Origin: Mesonia ostreae
GTDB lineage: Bacteria > Bacteroidota > Bacteroidia > Flavobacteriales > Flavobacteriaceae
NCBI RefSeq assembly: GCF_031845265.1
Contig: NZ_JAVRBG010000015.1
Span: 1-64,000, forward strand
Direction of reading: 5' to 3'
DNA: 64,000 nt
This document shows, piece by piece, positions 1-8,395 of this stretch (position 1 is the stretch's first letter; each line of letters begins with the position of its first letter). The translations under genes and the position numbers were made by a program. A model generated the notes under the pieces. The model was not told the origin of the DNA. It searched no databases and saw nothing but the letters and a program-made list of their open reading frames with translations.

Positions 1-79
1 TTTTGATACACCATTAGAAATGATGGAAAAACTTTTGTTTAACTCAAAAGTTGCGTTTATTACTTGAATCTAGCAAATT

Positions 80-448
80 TTAAAAATAACTAGGATGCCA
101 TAATGAATAAAATACTGATTTTACTACGAATACTGCTACTGCAAAGTCAATCCGTGAACCAAAAGTGTAACCTATTAAAAGCGCAGCAGTTTAAATCATA
201 GTAAGACCATCAATTTTATCTTCTCCAGCAATTAAACCGGTACGTATAGAATTACCTGAATTAATTCGTTCCAATAAAAACAATACGCTTAAAAAATCCT
301 CATTAAATGATGTACTTAAGTTATCGTTACTTCTTCTTTCATATTCATTTAATGCGTTAGAAAACACGCTTACATCGCCTTCATAATTGGCAACTCATAC
401 CATATCACTATATTTTTCAGTAGCATCACCAATAATATAAGTATCTAG
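80..448 (-). pseudogene. Decayed gene remnant with in-frame stops
   Basis: Read on the minus strand, this stretch has one continuous coding-like frame interrupted by a TGA at 395-397 and a TAA at 191-193, ending at a TAA at 80-82. The part between the two stops is fluent protein (VANYEGDVSVFSNALNEY and so on, about 67 residues). The part after the second stop is hydrophobic and also reads well (TAALLIGYTFGSRIDFAV). A further stop (449-451) lies directly upstream and no good start codon is visible. I do not recognise the family. The upstream 1-79 holds only the end of a 21-codon open frame on the plus strand (2-67), which may be the tail of another broken gene. The call rests on the quality of the reading frame, not on a known homolog. 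Confidence 0.5.
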
Positions 449-1110
449 CTATCTCATTTTTATAATTATACTATTCATTGTTTGCTTAGAGTCATAATTA
501 GTACCTTATTGCTAATCAGCACCTTTCTATTTCCTACAAGAAATCAATAACAATATCGGTATCATAAAGAAGTTCTTTTTTCTTATTTAAAATTTACAAT
601 ATTTCAAAAAAACTGATGAATAGATATTAATGATAAAACAATTTTTCCTGAGTATTTGTTAAAAACAAAAACTTCTTTGGTGTTTAAGTTACAGATTAAA
701 GTTATAAAAAATACCTGGTTCTCGTCTAAAATAGCTATTGTTTTGTAGATTCATGTACAGAGTTATGTAGAATTAAATTTTAATTTTTGACTTTGTCGAC
801 TAATCAATGTTCAAAATACGAAAGATTTGGATGACTTGCAGGAAAGAGATAGGCCTTGTAAAACACACCCTCAGTACAAAAAATTGCTTAATAACTAGTT
901 GGTATCAATCAATAAACAGCACAAAGATAGCAAGCACTTTACTCAGAATTTCCCACGAAATACAACTGAAGATCTAATGACTGACATAAGGTTCAAGCAA
1001 GTCTAGCACAACTATTAGAATTTGATTATAAACACTAATTTAAACTAGAGCCAAAAACTTTTCTATTCAATTAGAAAGGTTTTTCTATTTTTGAAGAAAA
1101 TTTTAATTTA
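449..1110. other. AT-rich non-coding or decayed stretch
   Basis: No convincing gene. Short open frames such as 807-977 (56 codons, plus) exist but have no recognisable motif, and a competing frame over the same bases (about 809-892) is equally open, which suggests decayed coding DNA. The last 60 bases, rich in A and T, presumably carry the promoter of the permease at 1111. Confidence 0.4.
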
Positions 1111-2439
1111 ATGCAGTTATTACCAAAAGGAAGTAAAAAATTATTGAATGCCTGGGCTTTTTATGATTGGGCCAATTCAGTATATAATTTGGTGATTTCT
1201 TCAGCAATATTCCCTATATTTTATGGAGCGCTTACTATTTTAAAAGATGATGAAGGTCATGTATTAAGTGATCGTGTAAACTTCTTAGGCTTTGAATGGA
1301 ATAACGATACTTTAATAAGCTATGTCACCGCTTTGGCTTTTTTAAGCGTCTCTATTTTGAGTCCGTTTTTGAGCGGAATAGCAGATTATGTAGGAAACAA
1401 GAAAAGCTTTATGAAGTTTTTCTGTTATATGGGAGCTGCTTCTTGTATTGGTTTATTTTGGTTCAACCTAGAACACTTATGGTTTGGACTATTGTGCTAT
1501 TACTTAGCACTTATAGGTTTTTGGGGGAGTATCGTCTTTTACAATTCTTATCTACCAGATATTGCTTTTCCTAATCAGCAAGATGAAATTAGTGCCAAGG
1601 GATATTCGTTAGGATATATAGGTAGCGTGATTTTGTTGCTTATTTGTTTAGCGATGATTCTTATGTACGATACCTTCGGTTTTGAAGATGAAAGTTTGCC
1701 TACAAGACTTTCTTTTGTACTTACTGGTTTTTGGTGGATTGGATTTAGTCAGTATACCTATTATTATCTTCCGCATGGAAATAAAAAGCAAAAATTAACA
1801 AGAAATCTAGTTTTTAACGGTTTTAAAGAACTGAAACAAATCTGGAATAAGATAAAAGAAAACATTCAGTTAAAGCGATATCTGTATGCATTCTTTATGT
1901 ATAGTATGGCGGTGCAAACCATCATGTTAATCGCTACTTATTTTGGAATAGAAGAACTCAATTGGGGTAATCAAGACCCAACAACAGGTCTTATCATTAG
2001 TATTTTATTAATTCAATTGGTAGCTGTTTTGGGAGCAACTCTTACATCTATGCTTTCAGCAAAGTTAGGAAATATCAAAGTGCTTATAGGCTTAAATCTC
2101 ATTTGGATTGGCATTTGCTCGTTTGCGTATTTTATAGATACTCCATTTCAGTTTTATATTACTGCCGCGTTTGTTGGTTTGGTAATGGGAGGCATTCAAT
2201 CTTTATCTAGATCTACATATTCTAAAATGCTGCCAGAGAATGCTATAGATACCGCTTCTTATTTTAGTTTCTACGATGTTTCAGAAAAAATAGGAATTGT
2301 GATTGGGATGCTTTCTTACGGTTTTATTGCTCAGATAACAGGCAGTATTCGTACCACAATTCTCTTTTTCATTGTATTTTTTATACTAGGAGTAATATTT
2401 CTTTTACGAGTACCTAAACAAAGTGTTAAAATTAAATAA
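1111..2439 (+). CDS. UMF1/Atg22-type major facilitator permease
   Basis: Polytopic inner-membrane protein of 442 residues with about 12 hydrophobic segments. The N-terminal signature around residues 13-30 (NAWAFYDWANSVYNLV) is typical of the UMF1 branch of the major facilitator superfamily, related to the fungal vacuolar effluxer Atg22. A second typical segment is GGIQSLSRSTYSKMLP near residues 360-375, the loop before the last helices. Such proteins are thought to export small solutes, perhaps amino acids, but the substrate cannot be read from sequence. The length is normal for bacterial members. It starts with ATG after an A/T-rich leader, and is followed after 41 bp by a lipoprotein gene that may be co-transcribed. 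Family identification is secure; substrate unknown. Confidence 0.88.
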   Translation: MQLLPKGSKKLLNAWAFYDWANSVYNLVISSAIFPIFYGALTILKDDEGHVLSDRVNFLGFEWNNDTLISYVTALAFLSVSILSPFLSGIADYVGNKKSFMKFFCYMGAASCIGLFWFNLEHLWFGLLCYYLALIGFWGSIVFYNSYLPDIAFPNQQDEISAKGYSLGYIGSVILLLICLAMILMYDTFGFEDESLPTRLSFVLTGFWWIGFSQYTYYYLPHGNKKQKLTRNLVFNGFKELKQIWNKIKENIQLKRYLYAFFMYSMAVQTIMLIATYFGIEELNWGNQDPTTGLIISILLIQLVAVLGATLTSMLSAKLGNIKVLIGLNLIWIGICSFAYFIDTPFQFYITAAFVGLVMGGIQSLSRSTYSKMLPENAIDTASYFSFYDVSEKIGIVIGMLSYGFIAQITGSIRTTILFFIVFFILGVIFLLRVPKQSVKIK

Positions 2440-2480
2440 TTTTTAGTTAAGTTTGTCAGACCCAAATAAATTCTTTTATA

Positions 2481-3776
2481 ATGAAAAATATGAACCTAAT
2501 TAAACGTCTCTTTTTAATCTTAACCGTCATTAGTTTTGCAAGTTGTGAAAATGAACCTTTAGAAGGCGAGTTTGAGTCTTACAACCCAAGTAGCAATTTA
2601 GAATCTAATTTTCAAGTAGATATTGATGGTGTAACTTTTACTGCAGATCAATCTCAAATGAACGTTCAAAATGGTGTTACTGCTATTTCAGGAATAAAAA
2701 ACAGCGGGACTTCGGTAATGATTACCCTTATGGGAAGTGGAACAGGAACCTATACTTTTGGCTCAGGTTTAGCTGCAGGAGGCTATGCAGTAATGGGAGA
2801 AACTCCTTATGTAATTGATGATGAAGATACGAGTGCAGAAGTGGTAATAACAGATTACGACCTGCAGACGGGAGTGGCATCAGGAACATTTAAATATTCT
2901 GTGATCCATACTGTAGAAGACGAGAACGGTGAAGATTTGGTAGAGACCAAAGTTTTGACCAATGGTAGCTTTACTAATATTGCTCTTAGCTCAGATGAGA
3001 CACCACCTTCTACAAATCTTAATACACTTTTTGAAGTAGAATTAGATGGAGATTTGTTTGCGAAAGATGAAGTGCAAGCGGTTTTAAATGAAGATGGCCT
3101 TGCAATGCAAGTGCTTGTTGGAAATGAGCAGTTTGTAATTCAAATTTTTGATCCTAGTGTTGGTACCTTTACCCTAGGAAGTGGCGCTGGAGCGGAAGGA
3201 TTTATTTTATATGATGTAGATAGTACGAATGAAGAAAGTGTAGTATACTCCTCTGTTTCGGGTACGTTGACTATTTCATCTTTAGATATGAATAATAATG
3301 TGGTTGCGGGTACTTTCTCAGGAACTTTAGAAGAAGCTTTAGGCGAAGCTGCAGATATTGTAATGACAAACGGAGTATTTGAAGATGTTCAATTCTCTAC
3401 AGAAGAATCCCCAAATATGGCTACGGCTACTATAAACGGAGAAGCTTTTGATGCCAATGTATTTGCATCTGCAACCGTAGTAGGAAGCTCAAGTTTTGCC
3501 ATTGTTTTTGACAATGATTTGGATACAGACATACAGCTTACTTTGCCAAATACAGTTGAAGTAGGTACATACGCCATCACCGATAGCTTAAATGAGTATT
3601 CAGCGACGGTAACTATAGATGGAGTTTCCTATGGTTCTGTAGCGAATTCAGGAGAGATAAAAATCACTTCTGTTGCTGGAGGTATCTTAGAAGGTACTTT
3701 TAATTTTACTGCTGTTGATAATGCTGGCAACGAAATCGTAGTGGAAACAGGCGTATTTGTTTTTGATAATAATTAA
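2481..3776 (+). CDS. Lipoprotein with three DUF6252-like repeats
   Basis: Secreted lipoprotein of 431 residues. The N-terminus is a lipoprotein signal with a lipobox ending in FASC (Cys at residue 22). After the signal come three related modules starting near residues 43, 183 and 313. Each opens with a motif like FQVDIDGVTFTAD or FEVELDGDLFAKD, has a central GTYTFGSG-type turn, and ends in a strand such as GTFKYSV or GTFNFTA. This pattern matches the DUF6252 family, which is common in flavobacteria and usually present once or twice. Composition is acidic and rich in Thr, Ser and Gly, as expected for a surface beta-protein. A strong terminator follows at about 3797-3833. Function unknown; family name is from memory of the motif. 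Confidence 0.75.
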   Translation: MKNMNLIKRLFLILTVISFASCENEPLEGEFESYNPSSNLESNFQVDIDGVTFTADQSQMNVQNGVTAISGIKNSGTSVMITLMGSGTGTYTFGSGLAAGGYAVMGETPYVIDDEDTSAEVVITDYDLQTGVASGTFKYSVIHTVEDENGEDLVETKVLTNGSFTNIALSSDETPPSTNLNTLFEVELDGDLFAKDEVQAVLNEDGLAMQVLVGNEQFVIQIFDPSVGTFTLGSGAGAEGFILYDVDSTNEESVVYSSVSGTLTISSLDMNNNVVAGTFSGTLEEALGEAADIVMTNGVFEDVQFSTEESPNMATATINGEAFDANVFASATVVGSSSFAIVFDNDLDTDIQLTLPNTVEVGTYAITDSLNEYSATVTIDGVSYGSVANSGEIKITSVAGGILEGTFNFTAVDNAGNEIVVETGVFVFDNN

Positions 3777-3796
3777 TGAGATTTTAAAAGCATATT

Positions 3797-3833
3797 AATA
3801 AAAAAAGCTCCCTAGTTGGGAGCTTTTTTATTA
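3797..3833. terminator. Intrinsic terminator, bidirectional
   Basis: A long perfect hairpin (arms around AAAAAAGCTCCC and GGGAGCTTTTTT, loop TAGTT) with A-run before and T-run after. It sits between the convergent lipoprotein gene (ends 3776) and the small membrane protein (ends 3848), so it can serve both. Confidence 0.9.
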
Positions 3834-3847
3834 ATATTCGTTTAACC

Positions 3848-4072
3848 TTAAGAGTCAAATATCGCTTTCATAATTGTATTGATTCCTTTAAAGATTAGAA
3901 ACATGGCACCTCCACAAGATAAAATCCCCAAGATTAAAACAGCGAAATATAAGGGATGCTCTCTGTTGTTGAATGCGCTATAAAGTATGGACGGACCTAT
4001 AAACATGAGCGGCAAAGCGCCTGCCATGAATTTTACTCCCTTAAACAATACCTCTTTGTTAGTTCTTTTCAT
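3848..4072 (-). CDS. Small two-TM membrane protein (DUF6095-like)
   Basis: A 74-residue protein with two hydrophobic segments (about residues 14-32 and 40-62) separated by a short polar loop (FNNREHP). The pattern GVKFMAGALPLMFIGPS at the first helix is one I associate with DUF6095, a small flavobacterial membrane family of unknown role. The start codon overlaps the 3' end of murQ by 14 bp, so the two are translationally coupled. This pairing of murQ with a small membrane protein is, to my knowledge, common in the group, but its meaning is unknown. Confidence 0.75.
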   Translation of the reverse strand: MKRTNKEVLFKGVKFMAGALPLMFIGPSILYSAFNNREHPLYFAVLILGILSCGGAMFLIFKGINTIMKAIFDS

Positions 4073-4886
4073 TTGTCTTTATATTTTCAATCGCTACTCG
4101 TACACTTCCGTGGAAATCTAATTGCTCACTAGCAAGTTTAGGAGTTACTTTTGTAGCTTCCACAATCATTTTAATTCCTCGTTGCACCAATTTTTCATTG
4201 CTAAGTTGCATATCTACCATTCGGTTGCCTTTTACACGACCCAACTGAATCATCGTACTGGTAGAAATCATATTCAATACCAGCTTTTGTGCTGTTCCTG
4301 CTTTCATACGAGAGCTTCCCGTAACAAATTCAGGACCTACAACTACCTCAATAGGGAATTGAGCCACCAAAGATAAAGGACTTTCTGCATTACACGTAAT
4401 GCAACCCGTAATAATTTTTTGTTCGTTACACCATTCAACCGCTCCAATCACATAAGGGGTAGTACCAGATGCAGCAATCCCAATAAGCACATCTTTACTT
4501 GAAATTTGATGTTTTTTAAGATCTAAAACGGCCTGTTCTTTGCTGTCTTCCGCATTTTCTACTGCGTCTCTTATTGCTTTTTCGCCGCCAGCAATAATAC
4601 CAATGACCAATTCTTTAGAGACTCCAAAAGTAGGCGGACACTCGCTAGCATCCAAAATTCCCAATCTTCCGCTGGTTCCTGCACCTATATAAAACAGCCT
4701 TCCTCCATCTTTTAATTTAGCAATTATTTGCTGCGTTAATTTTTCTATCTGCGGAAGTGATTTTTCTACCGCTAAAGGAACGCTCTGGTCTTCTTGATTA
4801 ATAGTAGATAGCAATTTCTGCACCGACATTTTTTCTAAATCTTGATGATTACCAGGTAGTTCTGTAGTTTTTATAAAATCTTTCAT
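4059..4886 (-). CDS. murQ: N-acetylmuramic acid 6-phosphate etherase
   Basis: MurQ cleaves the lactyl ether of MurNAc-6-phosphate to give GlcNAc-6-phosphate and D-lactate, allowing recycling of cell-wall sugars in the cytoplasm. Visible signatures are the SIS-fold sugar-phosphate loop GAGTSGRLGILDASECPP (about residues 68-85), including the catalytic Glu of the SECPP segment, then GIAASGTTPYVIGA (about 137-150) and the conserved VTGSSRMKAGTAQKLVLN (about 190-207), all characteristic of MurQ. The length of 275 residues is slightly below the usual 300, because the C-terminal helical tail is short. It starts just downstream of the DUF4249 lipoprotein stop (1-bp gap) and overlaps the next small membrane gene. 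No murK or transporter gene is nearby. Confidence 0.95.
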   Translation of the reverse strand: MKDFIKTTELPGNHQDLEKMSVQKLLSTINQEDQSVPLAVEKSLPQIEKLTQQIIAKLKDGGRLFYIGAGTSGRLGILDASECPPTFGVSKELVIGIIAGGEKAIRDAVENAEDSKEQAVLDLKKHQISSKDVLIGIAASGTTPYVIGAVEWCNEQKIITGCITCNAESPLSLVAQFPIEVVVGPEFVTGSSRMKAGTAQKLVLNMISTSTMIQLGRVKGNRMVDMQLSNEKLVQRGIKMIVEATKVTPKLASEQLDFHGSVRVAIENIKTNEKN

Positions 4887-4887
4887 G

Positions 4888-5685
4888 CTATTCTACCGTA
4901 TATGTAGTTTGAAATTCTTGAGAAATTCTAAAATATCCTAAAGGAAATTTATTGGGAGTGGTGGTATTTACGATATTCCCTCTAATGGAAGCAGATGCCG
5001 TAGAAAACGGACTTCCAGAATCGTTGGCTTGTTGTATTAAAGTTGACAGGTAGGTATTAAACCTCGCACTTATTCCTTGTATTTTTATATTAATAACATC
5101 TCCGCTCTCTAGTTCTTCCGAATAAAATGTAGAAACTTGGTTTCCATTAATCAACTTATCGTCGCTGCTATCAATAACAGCATCATAGCCGAAGGCTTTA
5201 AAATAAAAATAATAATTGTTTCCTAATTCTGGCGGATCTGTGAAATAAGCATTAATGGCAGTAAAATCTTCAGAAAAACTATTAGTACTCTGCTCTACAT
5301 AATCAAAAGGAACCGTAGCATAAAGCTGTGTTTCTCCTTCATAAACCTCTTGCTCATAAACAATCCTCAATTTGTAGGTCGAGTTTTCTAGCATAGGAAT
5401 AGTATCTACATATTCTGTAGAAAATTCATTGCTTAATACAAATTCTTGTTCATTTACGATAACACTTACCTGCGCATTATCTACATAAGAAAAACTAGTT
5501 TCAAAAAATGGAGTGGTGGTGGTAAGCAAAACTTTCATTAAACCTTCATTGTTATTTTCTTGTTGAATACCTATGGCTTCTACAACCAATTTGGGTTCTT
5601 TCTCCTCTAGATCTACCTCAATAACATCTTGACAGCTTGTTAAAAAAACTGGAAAAATAATCAGTAAAAAGAATAATTTTTTCAT
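4888..5685 (-). CDS. DUF4249-family lipoprotein, TonB-receptor partner
   Basis: Outer-membrane-associated lipoprotein of 265 residues with a clear signal peptide and lipobox (VFLTSC, Cys about residue 18). The opening mature segment DVIEVDLEEKEPKLVVEA is the standard start of DUF4249 proteins, which almost always accompany a TonB-dependent receptor in Bacteroidetes, as here (receptor gene 3 bp upstream). The protein is predicted to be mostly beta-strand. It probably helps the receptor bind or handle its ligand, though no function is established to my knowledge. The same transcript likely continues into murQ. Confidence 0.85.
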   Translation of the reverse strand: MKKLFFLLIIFPVFLTSCQDVIEVDLEEKEPKLVVEAIGIQQENNNEGLMKVLLTTTTPFFETSFSYVDNAQVSVIVNEQEFVLSNEFSTEYVDTIPMLENSTYKLRIVYEQEVYEGETQLYATVPFDYVEQSTNSFSEDFTAINAYFTDPPELGNNYYFYFKAFGYDAVIDSSDDKLINGNQVSTFYSEELESGDVINIKIQGISARFNTYLSTLIQQANDSGSPFSTASASIRGNIVNTTTPNKFPLGYFRISQEFQTTYTVE

Positions 5686-5688
5686 TTT

Positions 5689-8049
5689 CTAAAATTTAAA
5701 ACGATACGCAGCAGATGGTACAATCCCAAAGATAGACAATCTTACTGCTTCTATATTTCCGTTATCTTCGTTTCTTCCAAAATTAATGGAAGCGGCATTT
5801 CTTCTATTATACACGTTGTAAATACTAAATACCCATTCCCCTTGCCAACCCTTAGTTTTTTCGGGTTTGGGCGTGTAAATGGCAGAAAAATCTAACCTGT
5901 GGTATGCGGGTAATCGATTAGCGTTTCGAGGTCCATAATCTGGGACGGTTTGTCCTTCAAAGTAATATTTGGCATAGGGAAACGTACTTGGCCTTCCCGT
6001 TTGAAATACAAAATTGGCATTCGATTTCCATTTGGCGTTCCATTGATAACTTCCTGTAATGGAGATGTCGTGAGGTTTGTCCCAACCTGTTCTGTACCAG
6101 TTTCCATTATTAATGCCTATCTCTTTAGGAGTTCTTCCAGGAGTCTGTTGTTCAGATTTAGAAAAGGTGTAGGCTAGCCAGCCCGTAAACTTTCCTATAT
6201 TCTTTTTTAGCAAGATTTCAAAACCATAGGCGCGAGCTCTTCCGCTAAGGAGAACCTGCTCAATGGCATCATTTGCAATTAAATCGGCGCCGTCTATATA
6301 ATCGAGTCTATTGTCTATGCTTTTATAAAAAATCTCTGTTTCTAAGTCAAACAATTCAAATTTTCTAAAATAACCTAGCGCATATTGATGCGATTTTTGA
6401 GGCTGGATGTATTTTCCACTGGGTGCCCAAATATCAAGTGGGGTGGGAGCATCTGTATTAGAAATTAAATGTAAATGCTGATTGATGAATTGATAACTAG
6501 CCTTTAAGGAACTCTTTTCGTTAAGTTGATATGCTATAGAAAGTCTAGGTTCTACATTTACAAAAGTTTTGGTAATCTCACTTTTAGACTGAATTTCTGT
6601 TCCTATAATAGGAGCTTTTTCGTAAATCTGAAGGTTTTCATTAAATACGAGTGGACTTCCGTTTTCATAAAGATTCACTTCATCTTGCCCCAAACGACTA
6701 AAAAGATTAAGTCTTAATCCGTAATTTACAGTTAATTTCTCGGAGATTTTTTGTTCCGCGGAAGCGTAAAAAGCATTTTGCCAAGCATATTTTTTAGTAA
6801 ACTGCTTCGTTATAATTCCCGAATTTTCATTGGAAGGTTCTATATACCCTGGATTAAAAGTGTAATAATTGCTTTGTAAGCCATATTCTAGATCAATTTT
6901 ATCAGAAACTTTGCTGTTTAACTGGTATCTTAAAGAGTAATCCCTAATCCCACTGTCGTAGTTAAAGCCTATAAAATCTAGGGTGAGTCCAAAATAATAA
7001 TCAGACAAACCTAAAGAAAGTTTAGAATTGGTGGTACTGTTAAAGCGGTGTGTCCAATCTATTTTAGCAACCGAACTACCATATGTGTTTTTAAAACTAT
7101 CGTCGATATTAAAGACATCCCTACCAAAATATCCTGAAAATTCTAACTCATTATTCTCATCAAAAATATGGCTCAGCTTGGTATTGATGTCGTAAAAATA
7201 AGCAGAATTTGGATTGTCAATTAATTTTAAGAAAAGATGCGCATAAGAACTTCTTCCTGCGACCAAAAAAGAGGTTTTGTCTTTTTTGATAGGACCTTCA
7301 AAAAGTAACTTGCTACTTACTAGGCCAATACTACCATCAATATTTAATTGATCAAAATTACCTTTTCTTTGATTAATTTCTAGAACCGAAGAAACCCGGC
7401 CGCCATATTTGGAGGGAATTCCGCCTTTATACAGGGTAAGGTCTTTTACCGCCCCTGGATGCATAATGGAGAAAATCCCGAAGAGGTGGGAATCGTTATA
7501 AATGCTTGTGCCATCTAACAAGACCAAGTTTTGATCTGCAGCACCGCCCCTTACATGAAAACCTCCCGCACCTTCGCTGCTATTGGTAACTCCTGGTAAA
7601 AGAGTGATGGCTTTTATGATATCGGGTTCTCCTAAAACAGAAGGAATGTTTGCAATGTCCTTGGTCGTGATTTTATTCACACTCATTTGGGGCTTTTTTA
7701 GCTTTAGGCGATCATTGGTCTTTGTAATAATCACTTCTTCTAAGCTCTGCGATTCTGATTCTAAAAAAATGTTGATAGAAAGATCTTTGTTTAAGTATAT
7801 TTTTTGCGTGTACTCTTTAAAACCTAAATAACTTACCAAGAGTGTATATTCTCCTTCTTTTAAACGAATAGAAAACTCTCCATCAAGATTGGTTACATCC
7901 CCTTTAGAAGTACTTTTAATGGTTACATTGGCTCCTAGAACAGGAAAATTGTCTGTTGTGCTTTTAACAACTCCAGAGACTCTATAGTTTTGAGAAAAGC
8001 CAACCTGAAAAAAAATTAAGCTGAAGAAAAGTAAAAAGTGTTTGCACAT
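5689..8049 (-). CDS. TonB-dependent outer membrane receptor
   Basis: A 786-residue outer-membrane receptor. In order: signal peptide (to about residue 19); a carboxypeptidase-regulatory-like beta domain (about 22-95, with YRVSGVVK and GEFSIRLKEGEY); a plug domain (about 120-235, with FHVRGGAADQNLVLLDG and LTLYKGGIPSKYGGRVSSV); and a 22-strand barrel region ending in an aromatic residue (AAYRFKF). It imports an unknown ligand by energy from the TonB-ExbBD system. No SusD partner is present; instead the next gene is a DUF4249 lipoprotein, so this belongs to the DUF4249-associated receptor class rather than the SusCD class. A TATATTTG promoter element and an inverted repeat lie just upstream (8066-8093). 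Ligand unknown. Confidence 0.92.
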   Translation of the reverse strand: MCKHFLLFFSLIFFQVGFSQNYRVSGVVKSTTDNFPVLGANVTIKSTSKGDVTNLDGEFSIRLKEGEYTLLVSYLGFKEYTQKIYLNKDLSINIFLESESQSLEEVIITKTNDRLKLKKPQMSVNKITTKDIANIPSVLGEPDIIKAITLLPGVTNSSEGAGGFHVRGGAADQNLVLLDGTSIYNDSHLFGIFSIMHPGAVKDLTLYKGGIPSKYGGRVSSVLEINQRKGNFDQLNIDGSIGLVSSKLLFEGPIKKDKTSFLVAGRSSYAHLFLKLIDNPNSAYFYDINTKLSHIFDENNELEFSGYFGRDVFNIDDSFKNTYGSSVAKIDWTHRFNSTTNSKLSLGLSDYYFGLTLDFIGFNYDSGIRDYSLRYQLNSKVSDKIDLEYGLQSNYYTFNPGYIEPSNENSGIITKQFTKKYAWQNAFYASAEQKISEKLTVNYGLRLNLFSRLGQDEVNLYENGSPLVFNENLQIYEKAPIIGTEIQSKSEITKTFVNVEPRLSIAYQLNEKSSLKASYQFINQHLHLISNTDAPTPLDIWAPSGKYIQPQKSHQYALGYFRKFELFDLETEIFYKSIDNRLDYIDGADLIANDAIEQVLLSGRARAYGFEILLKKNIGKFTGWLAYTFSKSEQQTPGRTPKEIGINNGNWYRTGWDKPHDISITGSYQWNAKWKSNANFVFQTGRPSTFPYAKYYFEGQTVPDYGPRNANRLPAYHRLDFSAIYTPKPEKTKGWQGEWVFSIYNVYNRRNAASINFGRNEDNGNIEAVRLSIFGIVPSAAYRFKF

Positions 8050-8065
8050 CTTTTAGAAATTTTAG

Positions 8066-8073
8066 CAAATATA
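8066..8073 (-). promoter_or_regulatory. Promoter -7 element of the TonB-receptor gene
   Basis: TATATTTG on the minus strand fits the flavobacterial -7 consensus TAnnTTTG and lies 17 bp before the start codon at 8049. No clear TTG is seen at the -33 distance, which would fit a promoter needing an activator. Confidence 0.6.
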
Positions 8074-8093
8074 GACTAATTTGATGAGTCTAT
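8071..8093. promoter_or_regulatory. Inverted repeat, candidate operator
   Basis: ATAGACT at 8071-8077 and AGTCTAT at 8087-8093 form perfect 7-bp arms around a 9-bp AT-rich spacer. The site overlaps and extends upstream from the -7 element, the usual position for a repressor or activator site. No regulator gene is adjacent. Confidence 0.4.
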
Positions 8094-8395
8094 TAAGGTA
8101 TAAACTAGGGCTAAAACTATAGGTAAATGCTTATCTAAAAATTGAAAATGAATAATAAAATTTTTATCCGTAAATTCTTTGCTAGAGGAATTGCTCTATC
8201 CACTTATTGGGTAGATAGTGATGTTTAGTAGTTTTATTGCTTTAAATTCCTAGCAAATACCTGCTTATTAACGTTTTAGGCGTTCTGAAAATTTTAACAT
8301 AAGACATGTTTAGTGTAAAGAACTAATCGTACATTTGCACCGCAAAATTAAAGGCTGTCGCAAGACTTATAAAAGTCCTTTAGAAATAAGTTGAT
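8094..8395. other. Divergent intergenic region
   Basis: Between the TonB-receptor gene and the lysozyme-like gene. No coding potential is seen. It carries the promoter of the receptor on one side and a promoter plus short 5' leader with a hairpin for the plus-strand gene on the other. Confidence 0.5.
8330..8337 (+). promoter_or_regulatory. Promoter -7 element of lysozyme-like gene
   Basis: TACATTTG fits TAnnTTTG. Transcription would start near 8344, giving a leader of about 50 nt. That leader contains a 5-bp hairpin (GACTT at 8363-8367, loop ATAA, AAGTC at 8372-8376) shortly before the TTG start. Confidence 0.55.

Noticed and set aside
807..977. 56-codon open frame in the first kilobase
   Set aside because: No motif, no convincing leader, and a second frame over the same bases is equally open; more likely decayed DNA.
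4122..4376. 84-residue open frame on the plus strand inside murQ
   Set aside because: Shadow of murQ in another frame; composition (His, Cys, Ser-rich) is not protein-like.
5892..6177. Overlapping open frames inside the TonB-receptor gene
   Set aside because: Both strands show frames here, but the receptor frame has clear barrel pattern and correct codon use.
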